The notes below the pieces were generated by a model. That model was not told the DNA's origin, ran no database searches, and was given only the letters and a program-made list of their open reading frames with translations. Source: Oopsacas minuta (Eukaryota; Porifera; Hexactinellida; Lyssacinosida; Leucopsacidae). From it: a stretch of DNA of 64,000 nt. Each line of letters opens with the position of its first letter. Position 1 is the stretch's first letter. The DNA lies in the NCBI GenBank assembly GCA_024704765.1, contig JAKMXF010000288.1:186001-250000 (forward strand), in the 5' to 3' direction. Below, piece after piece: positions 57,809-64,000 of the stretch. A program made the position numbers and the translations under genes.

Positions 57809-60109
57809 ATGGCATCAACTTGTACGTTTTTTATACATTATGTAAATTCACATGATCTGCAAGATGGTAAAATACCTACAGTACTTGTTCTTAACTTAAT
57901 TGTTTGGATATTTCTGATTTCGATTTTCCTTTTGCTACGTTTCACAATTTGGGAATACGCGAAGTCTGCGATTATTTTCTCAACCAAAAATGCTTCGCGG
58001 AAAAACTTAACCTCAAGTTTGACAGAAAGTAATATTTATTCCGAACGATTGAAGAGACAGTATGATCTATTGAGGGAACGACATGCTTTTGAATGGATTT
58101 ATAACTTTATGAGATTGAGTGTCAGAGATATAAAGGCAACTTCAGGGTTAGACGCTTACCTCTACTTAAAATTTGAAGTTTATCTAATATTCCTAATGTT
58201 GGTGTACACTATAATTTCGTGTAGTTTCATTTTGCCTGTTAACTATATAGAGGGCAAGGGAATTTCGCGGATTTTCGAGCGTACAACCATCACGAGCTTA
58301 ACACAGTCTGAACACGGGAATGAGAAACTTTGGCTCCATTCGTTCGTAACGCATATTTATGTCGTTTTCGCGTTCATGTTAATGTTCTCATACTCGCGGC
58401 ATTTAGCAAGATACAGACAATTTGGTAAAAAGTCTTCACACGCTATTATGATACAACATACATCAAAATCTGCTCGCGAAAATGACTTTAGAAAACATTT
58501 CACTGAAACTGACACAGACTGTGATATTGAGGATGTTACATTAGCATACAATACAGCTAAACTACACAATTGTATAGAGAAACGTGATGAAGCTAATATA
58601 CAGTTGAAACTGTATCAAGATATCCTAGAAGAGACCAATGATAGAGAATGGATATTAATCAGTTGGAAGAGGTATTTATGTATTTGCGCTAAAGGTGTGG
58701 ACGCGATTGATTATTACACGAAACAGAGTTTGCAGTTATCGAATTTTGTCGTGGTTGCACAAGAAGACGCTCGTTTAAGTCCGCTGGGAATTACGTTTGT
58801 TACTTTTTCGCGTGTTGCTCCTATCGAAGATATATTAGGTCAATATCAACGTGTATTTTGCCAACGTCCAACTTCAAGTGTTTCCAATCAAATCAATGTA
58901 AAGCAATGGAAAGTTACGTTAGCTCCGCATCCGACCGATATTCAATGGGAAAACCTTGGCCTAAATCAAATAGTATGGTGGATACGTTGGCTAATACTGA
59001 ACTTAATCGTACTCGTTATTACTATATTTTTCACGACTCCGGTTGCAGGTATCTCAATTGTAAATACTCTCTTAACAGTCAATAATCATCCTTACAGTCT
59101 CAATGAAGCGATAACTGATATGTTTAATCTGATGAATAGCACTGCGACTGAACCTTTTCGCGAATTAACTACGACCTACACAACTCCGCTCCTACAGATA
59201 CTTTTCGCACAGTTTATCCCTCTTCTAGTGTCAAAATCTTGCAACTTAGAACTGCATTGGACTAAATCTGGTTACCAAAAAAGCGCGATAATCAAAACTT
59301 TCATTTTTCTTCAAATAATGTTGTTGATATTTCCTTCCCTCTCTCTCACAAGTTTTGACCTTCTCATAAAATCTATCTATACTTCTGTCAATAATTCTAC
59401 GAACAAGACTTTCACTGAGCTTCAAATCAGTAGTTTGTTGAAATGTGCATTTCTGCCTGAAGGAGGAGTATTCTTCGTGAATTATATGATAACTAGCGCC
59501 TTCTTCACTGCTTTCCAACTCCTACAAATACCAAATTTCGTGCAATATCTGTACAGAAAAATGTCCGCGAGAACAATATATGAGGTCAAAACCGCGAAAG
59601 AGAAATTCATCACCCCATTTGATTTCGGGATACAATATGCTTGGGTTTTAGTCAAAATTAGTATAGTGATCGCCTACTCCACCATTTGCCCATTAATCAC
59701 TGTTGGCGGCCTTCTATACATTATAATGAAGTTTTTCGTCGACAAATATAATCTCTATTATGTGCATGGTCATGCCGGTTACCTCGGAGGAGTTGACCTA
59801 CACAAACGAGCTGTGAAATTCTTAATATGGTCACATATACTTTTACAAGTGTATATTTTGATTCTTTCAATAGTCCAAGTGGGTGGAGATCCAACGAATG
59901 GACATGGATCTTTGATTTTATTCAACGGGCTTGTACTGTCGCTAACTGTATGCGTTTGTATTGTTTGCTTAGCAAGTAATTGTGTACAGAAATATCTACT
60001 TGATTGTTGGTGTATACGTGTTTCGCCGGATAATTCTTTCGCAGATATTTCACTTCTAGCTACACCTGACAGGACACAGAACAGATATATTTGTCAGGAA
60101 TTATTCTAA
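57809..60109 (+). CDS. TMEM63: TMEM63/OSCA-family mechanosensitive ion channel
   Basis: TMEM63 (CSC1/OSCA) proteins are cation channels opened by membrane tension or osmotic change. This 766-residue intronless frame has an N-terminal helix (VLVLNLIVWIFLISIFLLL), two further helices before a large cytoplasmic loop, and about eight more helices after it. The family's signature loop is present: LSPLGITFVTFSRVAPIEDI followed by LAPHPTDIQWENLGLN, and then WIRWLILNLIVLVITIFFTT. The C-terminal third includes the conserved FDFGIQYAWVLVKISIVIAYS stretch. Length agrees with family members (about 730-830). It diverges from IQCG. Three vertebrate paralogues exist and this cannot be assigned to one. Confidence 0.93.
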   Translation: MASTCTFFIHYVNSHDLQDGKIPTVLVLNLIVWIFLISIFLLLRFTIWEYAKSAIIFSTKNASRKNLTSSLTESNIYSERLKRQYDLLRERHAFEWIYNFMRLSVRDIKATSGLDAYLYLKFEVYLIFLMLVYTIISCSFILPVNYIEGKGISRIFERTTITSLTQSEHGNEKLWLHSFVTHIYVVFAFMLMFSYSRHLARYRQFGKKSSHAIMIQHTSKSARENDFRKHFTETDTDCDIEDVTLAYNTAKLHNCIEKRDEANIQLKLYQDILEETNDREWILISWKRYLCICAKGVDAIDYYTKQSLQLSNFVVVAQEDARLSPLGITFVTFSRVAPIEDILGQYQRVFCQRPTSSVSNQINVKQWKVTLAPHPTDIQWENLGLNQIVWWIRWLILNLIVLVITIFFTTPVAGISIVNTLLTVNNHPYSLNEAITDMFNLMNSTATEPFRELTTTYTTPLLQILFAQFIPLLVSKSCNLELHWTKSGYQKSAIIKTFIFLQIMLLIFPSLSLTSFDLLIKSIYTSVNNSTNKTFTELQISSLLKCAFLPEGGVFFVNYMITSAFFTAFQLLQIPNFVQYLYRKMSARTIYEVKTAKEKFITPFDFGIQYAWVLVKISIVIAYSTICPLITVGGLLYIIMKFFVDKYNLYYVHGHAGYLGGVDLHKRAVKFLIWSHILLQVYILILSIVQVGGDPTNGHGSLILFNGLVLSLTVCVCIVCLASNCVQKYLLDCWCIRVSPDNSFADISLLATPDRTQNRYICQELF

Positions 60110-60814
60110 CTCGAATTTGTATTGCATTTATAGCATGTATTGATACAATATATGTATATTTATGTAAATATTTGTCTACAAAAATATTTGCATATCAATA
60201 TGACATCAACTAGGCTCAGGGGACGGTGATATAATTACATAGATAGAAGCGGAGTATGACTGATGGAATTCATGTTACTTTGAAGGTTTGGGATCATGTT
60301 CGTCCATGCAATCTCAGACTTAGATATAACTTTGTTCACCTAATTAGGAGTTCATATTAACGAGTTTTCGTGGTGTAGCTATTACCCCCAGGGCCCAGAC
60401 ACAAGTGCTCGCAACACTCAAGCTCAACCCCTAAACTTTAACACCTCAATCGAATATATCATCTCATGTGCATATTTTGAAATCAGTGTTCCCTCTAAGG
60501 AATCAGGGGGTATTCTACCAAAATGTTCGATCCCCAGAGATTCGCCCGATTATATCACATTTTTGCCAATACCACCCGAATTTTGACAGCAGCCCCCCCC
60601 CCCCGAAAGTTATAGGCAATAAACTGATTTGAATTGTTAGATAATTTCTCATTAGACGTAACTGTATATCAGATTTTATTGTAATATAATCTGAGCTAAA
60701 TTTATCTATCAAAACTGATAGAATTCCAATAATAATAAATAAGACATACAATACTGTATTAAATGATAATTGTAAAGAATAGACTTTAGTATTAGAGAAA
60801 ATTGGTTTATTGGA
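60110..60814. other. Intergenic with worn repeats
   Basis: Between the TMEM63 and NHL genes. About 60230-60380 carries family A and B fragments ('gttactttgaaggtttggga', 'tcatattaacgagttttcgt'). There is a poly(C) run of about 12 at 60593. The segment 'aatcagggggtattctacca ... tttgccaataccacccg' at 60500-60590 also occurs at 55718-55800, so it is a dispersed repeat not belonging to families A-E. Confidence 0.5.
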
Positions 60815-62077
60815 ATGGCATCAGTTAATCCTGTTAATCCAATCCCAGTGGGTGATAAGCTTGAGAGGAAACTGAATTTATTGAAAAAAGTGATTGATGA
60901 GAATAAATCAGAAGTAATTCGTGTTAGAGAAGAAATGAAACAGCTGATAGACATGAAATCAGAAGAGGTGTTGAGAGAATTGGACAGTATTTGGACAGAA
61001 GTGAATAAGAGAAAGGAGAAGAAAAGGCAAGACATTGAGAAGGATATTGTAGAGATTAACGAGCACAAAAAAGCGATGGAAAAACTTTTCCTAAACTTGA
61101 ATCCTACTGCCATTCCTACAATAGATTTCACTGATACTTTCAAATCAGTTCATAAAGAAATGGACATAGAAATTCCTTACATTAAACTGACATGGAGAGT
61201 GAATGAACTGAGAGATAGCATAAACAAACTGTGTGGCTGTAGCAAACAGATCCTAAAGTTCTCAGAAGATAATCCTATTCAATTCAAGTGGAGTTCTTCT
61301 ACTGGAGGTGACGGGGATAAACAACTTAATTGCCCACGAGGTATAACAATAAATCCTGTGAATAATAACATTTATGTAGCTGATAGGTATCCTGACAGAA
61401 TTCAGATATTCTCTAAAGAAGGGGATTGGATTAGAAGTGTTAAAGATGTAAAAATGGTTAACCCAGAGAATATCCTCTTTATTAAGAATTCTATTTTAAT
61501 ACAATGTATCAGATGTATTCTAAAACTAAACGATTCAACTTTTGAGATAGAAAGCTACAAATCATATGGATATCTGATAGGAGGTATTTGTACGGACAAT
61601 ATCCATATCTATGTTGGTGTATACAGAAATATGAAGCTTATAAGTCTATCTATTGATTTGAAAGAAGAAAATCAAATACCTCTAATCTCTAATTTCCATA
61701 AACAAGGTGAAACTAAAATTAGAGATATCTCATACGTGGAAGGAGAATTCTATGTTTTATTGACTGTTACAGAATATCCTCTCCAAACATTTTCAAGAGA
61801 AGGAATTCTCCTCAGATGTCTCATCAAGAATGATTTATTAAATAAAGCTTGTTTCTTCTGTTTGGATCAACAATTCAACATAATTGTATCTGATGGAGGA
61901 ACTGATGAAGTAAAGATATTCTCTAATGAAGGTAAACTGATATATCAGTTCGGTAAGAAGGGAACAGCTGCAGGAGAGTTTTCTTCTCTCTATGGGGTAG
62001 CAGTAGATAACTTAGGGTCTATTATTACAGTAGATTGGAAAGAGAATCACAGGCTACAAGCATTCTCTCTTTTCTGA
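60815..62077 (+). CDS. Coiled-coil/NHL-repeat protein without RING or B-box
   Basis: A 420-residue intronless frame. A coiled coil at about 13-95 (GDKLERKLNLLKKVIDENKS; SEEVLRELDSIWTEVNKRKE) leads into an NHL propeller from about 150. The first blade is PRGITINPVNNNIYVADRYP with DRIQIFSKEGDWIRSV. Later blades include FCLDQQFNIIVSDGGTDEVK, IFSNEGKLIYQFGKKG and LYGVAVDNLGSIITVD. It shares the layout of the protein at 51645 but little direct identity, so duplication is old. TRIM-NHL proteins bind RNA or partner proteins through the propeller; whether this one does is unknown. Confidence 0.85.
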   Translation: MASVNPVNPIPVGDKLERKLNLLKKVIDENKSEVIRVREEMKQLIDMKSEEVLRELDSIWTEVNKRKEKKRQDIEKDIVEINEHKKAMEKLFLNLNPTAIPTIDFTDTFKSVHKEMDIEIPYIKLTWRVNELRDSINKLCGCSKQILKFSEDNPIQFKWSSSTGGDGDKQLNCPRGITINPVNNNIYVADRYPDRIQIFSKEGDWIRSVKDVKMVNPENILFIKNSILIQCIRCILKLNDSTFEIESYKSYGYLIGGICTDNIHIYVGVYRNMKLISLSIDLKEENQIPLISNFHKQGETKIRDISYVEGEFYVLLTVTEYPLQTFSREGILLRCLIKNDLLNKACFFCLDQQFNIIVSDGGTDEVKIFSNEGKLIYQFGKKGTAAGEFSSLYGVAVDNLGSIITVDWKENHRLQAFSLF

Positions 62078-62665
62078 ACAGAAATTGTATTTTAGTAATC
62101 TAACTGCTCTGTACTATTTCTCTAATATACCTTATTATGCGACATATAGCCCAGCACGTAGATGCAACAGTAGCGGGCTTCGGGGGAACAAACCGAGCTT
62201 TTGGCCTGGATTTCAAATCCTGGCCGCGGTCCGGCCCCAGGTATACCAGGAAGTCCCTGATTTCCCAACCTTTTTCACCTGTGGACCCAATATACCAATT
62301 TTAACACTTTCTGTAGACCCCCTCCTATCAACTGCAATACGACTTAGCTGGTTCTAGTAGGTTAGGCGGGGACATGACAAGACAGTCACCAACTAAGATC
62401 TTGTAATGCTTCATGGGTATGTTAAAGAAAAATTATTTGGGTCAATTCATATTTTGGGGATACACAGCTGGTCTGTCACGAAATTACTCCTTGAAACTTG
62501 GTCGTGGGACCAAAATTATCATCGTAGAACCATTTTCCAGGAATTTCATCCCCCGACAATTTTCATAGAATTTTGAATTTTCCAGTAACAGGTATTTGAC
62601 CCTGAACTAGGCTCATGACTCGGACACTTTTATAGCTCAATTTTAGTTATCATATCTAGAAATTG
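62078..62665. other. Intergenic between NHL and deaminase genes
   Basis: 590 bp. 62140-62300 is a GC-richer patch ('cttcgggggaacaaaccgag', 'ggccgcggtccggccccagg') that may be a repeat; no clear ends. It should contain the promoter of the deaminase-like gene. Confidence 0.4.
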
Positions 62666-63514
62666 ATGAGTGACATTGAAGATATTAAAAGTATAAGTAA
62701 CCCTCGCTTAACAAATAGAGATGGTAAACCTACTTGGTTGATTTGTGTTATAAAACGAGAATATTCTACATACACATCAACCCGCGTTCTTAATGGTAAC
62801 CATGGAAACGAGGATTCTCCTTCACAGCATCCTGAAGCAAAGTTCTTTGACCTTTGGTGGAAAAATCCTAGAAAAATATTTCCTGATCTTCCTTTCAATG
62901 AGATTGATAAAATACACTTTCATTTGATTTGGTATACATTGACATCACCCTGTAATAATTGTGTACAACTGATCAAAGGAAATCACCACTTATACAACAC
63001 TCTGAATATATTTACAGCCTCTGTTTATAAAAACTTGAAAGACAATTCGATAGAAGCGAGTAATCGCATTTATGAATTGAGACGTAAGGGTGTGGGAGTC
63101 GAGCCGATATCTGAGGGGGAATATCAACATTTTACGACAGGCCGCGTGGGTCATGAACTACCCCAACTTCCGTTCTTCAATCCTGAACAAGACTTCATTG
63201 ATCTTAGAATTTCATTTACCGCAGACACGACTATAACGACTGATAGAAATCCAAATTCCTTTGAGACAAGATTGTCACCAAGATACGATTCTATAAACCA
63301 ACATTTGGTACCGATCACTAATGAGAGAACTGTTTTAATAGAACCGTTTCCATACCAGGGATCTGCCCCTAGTTACCACCCACAGTTACCGAATACCTAC
63401 CCCTCAGAGGAAGATCATGAATCTGTGACTAACTACAAAGTTATTAAACGTGAGAGATCAAAGAGGAAATTGAAAAGGTTGAAAAGGAAAAATATTTTCA
63501 TTGAAGACAATTGA
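62666..63514 (+). CDS. AID/APOBEC-like cytidine deaminase, divergent
   Basis: AID/APOBEC enzymes deaminate cytosine in DNA or RNA. This 282-residue intronless frame (from ATG 62666) has the zinc-site motifs in order: H-P-E at 55-57 (SQHPEAKFFDLW) and P-C-x2-C at 95-99 (YTLTSPCNNCVQLI), with His55, Cys96 and Cys99 as ligands and Glu57 as proton shuttle. The lead strand TWLICVIKREY, the strand LNIFTASVYKN and the helix-strand NRIYELRRKGVGVEPISEGE-YQHF follow the AID/APOBEC pattern ('LTIFTARLYYF...GLRSLSQAGVQVEIM'). The H-x-E to P-C spacing (37 residues) exceeds the usual 23-28 because of an insert (KNPRKIFPDLPFNEID). Residues 160-250 are disordered; the tail is strongly basic (KRERSKRKLKRLKRKN), like a nuclear signal. 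Activity is inferred only. Confidence 0.75.
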   Translation: MSDIEDIKSISNPRLTNRDGKPTWLICVIKREYSTYTSTRVLNGNHGNEDSPSQHPEAKFFDLWWKNPRKIFPDLPFNEIDKIHFHLIWYTLTSPCNNCVQLIKGNHHLYNTLNIFTASVYKNLKDNSIEASNRIYELRRKGVGVEPISEGEYQHFTTGRVGHELPQLPFFNPEQDFIDLRISFTADTTITTDRNPNSFETRLSPRYDSINQHLVPITNERTVLIEPFPYQGSAPSYHPQLPNTYPSEEDHESVTNYKVIKRERSKRKLKRLKRKNIFIEDN

Positions 63515-63563
63515 GCTTTTATTTTATGCTTTTTTGATTTTATTATTTGAATATTACACATAA

Positions 63564-63608
63564 TGTGTTGTTTGTTTGTTGTTTGTTTGTTGTTTGTTGT
63601 TGTTGTTG
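63564..63608. repeat. TTTGTTG-type microsatellite
   Basis: Tandem TTTGT/TTGTTG units just downstream of the deaminase stop codon. Confidence 0.85.
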
Positions 63609-63660
63609 TTGACATTCAATTTGCACAGAGACTTCTATTTCATTATATTAGAGATTATCT

Positions 63661-63697
63661 ATGGCAGAAAGAAATGATAGAAATGATAATATGCCAG
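63661..63697 (+). CDS. First exon of a further gene (rest outside window)
   Basis: ATG followed by 12 codons (MAERNDRNDNMP) and a strong donor CAG/GTGAGT. The intron that follows contains a full family A MITE, as in many genes here. The product cannot be identified from so short a piece. Confidence 0.45.
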
Positions 63698-63719
63698 GTG
63701 AGTATTTAATAATCACACC

Positions 63720-63872
63720 TACAGTCAACTCCCATTATATCTAACACGGTTATATCGAAGTGTGGAATTATACAACTAAGGTCACAAACCGTCAAAGTAA
63801 CACATATTCCATCAGTTATATCGAACTAATTATCACGGTCCCTTGAGCTCCGATTTTACGGAGCTAACTGTA
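63720..63872. mobile_element. Family A MITE, near full length
   Basis: TA then CAGTCAACTCCCATTATATC on the left, GGAGCTAACTG then TA on the right, 153 bp. The core has 'cacaaaccgtcaaagtaaca', 'tcagttatatcgaactaatt' and 'cacggtcccttgagctccga'. It can serve as reference copy for the family. Confidence 0.85.
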
Positions 63873-64000
63873 TTTTGCTGTTTCTTATCATACACGAATG
63901 TTTTGTCAAGAGTTACTTGATTTATGTACATCAAATATTCCTTGACTTCCCCCATTTCCCCTTATTTAAGATTTCAATAGATTCAAATTTAGAGGATCAT

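Overview
The window reads as nuclear DNA of a multicellular animal. It is AT-rich and gene-dense, with short GT-AG introns and proteins found only or mainly in metazoans: liprin-beta, an RNF19-type RBR ligase, a tolloid-like astacin with CUB and calcium-binding EGF modules, p40phox, coronin-7 and hnRNP K. An early-branching animal such as a sponge would fit the compact layout, the coiled-coil/NHL proteins and the divergent AID/APOBEC-like gene, but the species cannot be fixed from sequence alone. No rRNA, CRISPR or bacterial-type operon was seen.

Layout. 1-1125 (minus): 5' part of the nucleoporin aladin, running off the left edge. 1773-2855 (minus): intronless geranylgeranyltransferase-I beta. 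3365-6214 (minus): CCDC191-like coiled-coil gene. 6832-8530 (minus): a complete seven-exon UBE2F-type NEDD8 E2. 9528-10142 (minus): disordered protein with three internal repeats. 11243-15357 (minus): coronin-7. 15873-17441 (plus): membrane-anchored or secreted alpha/beta hydrolase. 17951-20649 (minus): glucose-6-phosphate isomerase. 21308-23979 (minus): liprin-beta with three SAM domains. 25724-26107 (minus): mitoribosomal mS25-like protein. 26708-27817 (minus): RNF19-like ligase. 28039-29879 (minus): DENND11. About 30113-30427: remnant of an NHL-repeat gene.

31047-46210 (minus) is one 28-exon gene that I could splice in frame from end to end: secreted astacin protease, CUB, 20 EGF modules, two C-terminal CUBs. 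Two intronless genes lie inside its introns on the same strand: an RBM34 homologue (41395-42432) and a secreted, apparently inactive serine-carboxypeptidase-like protein with His- and Cys-rich inserts (38229-39518). To the right lie two small single-pass membrane proteins (47559-48571, plus), a two-KH hnRNP K homologue, a coiled-coil/NHL protein, p40phox (NCF4), the axonemal protein DRC9/IQCG, a TMEM63/OSCA channel (plus), a second coiled-coil/NHL protein (plus), a divergent AID/APOBEC-like deaminase (62666-63514, plus), and the first exon of a further gene at 63661.

Between and within genes the sequence is full of short non-autonomous DNA transposons. Most have terminal inverted repeats starting CAGT and a flanking TA, as in pogo/Tigger or Tc1/mariner relatives, and they fall into about five families. 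Three others resemble hAT elements; two of these have perfect 8-bp target-site duplications. In the genes checked, introns without such an element are about 60-70 bp, while most introns over 200 bp contain one or more. The genes do not form one pathway. They are a normal eukaryotic mix of housekeeping, cytoskeletal, ciliary, extracellular-matrix and possible immune functions. The most interesting items are the deaminase, the carboxypeptidase-like protein, the nested gene arrangement and the repeat-driven intron growth.
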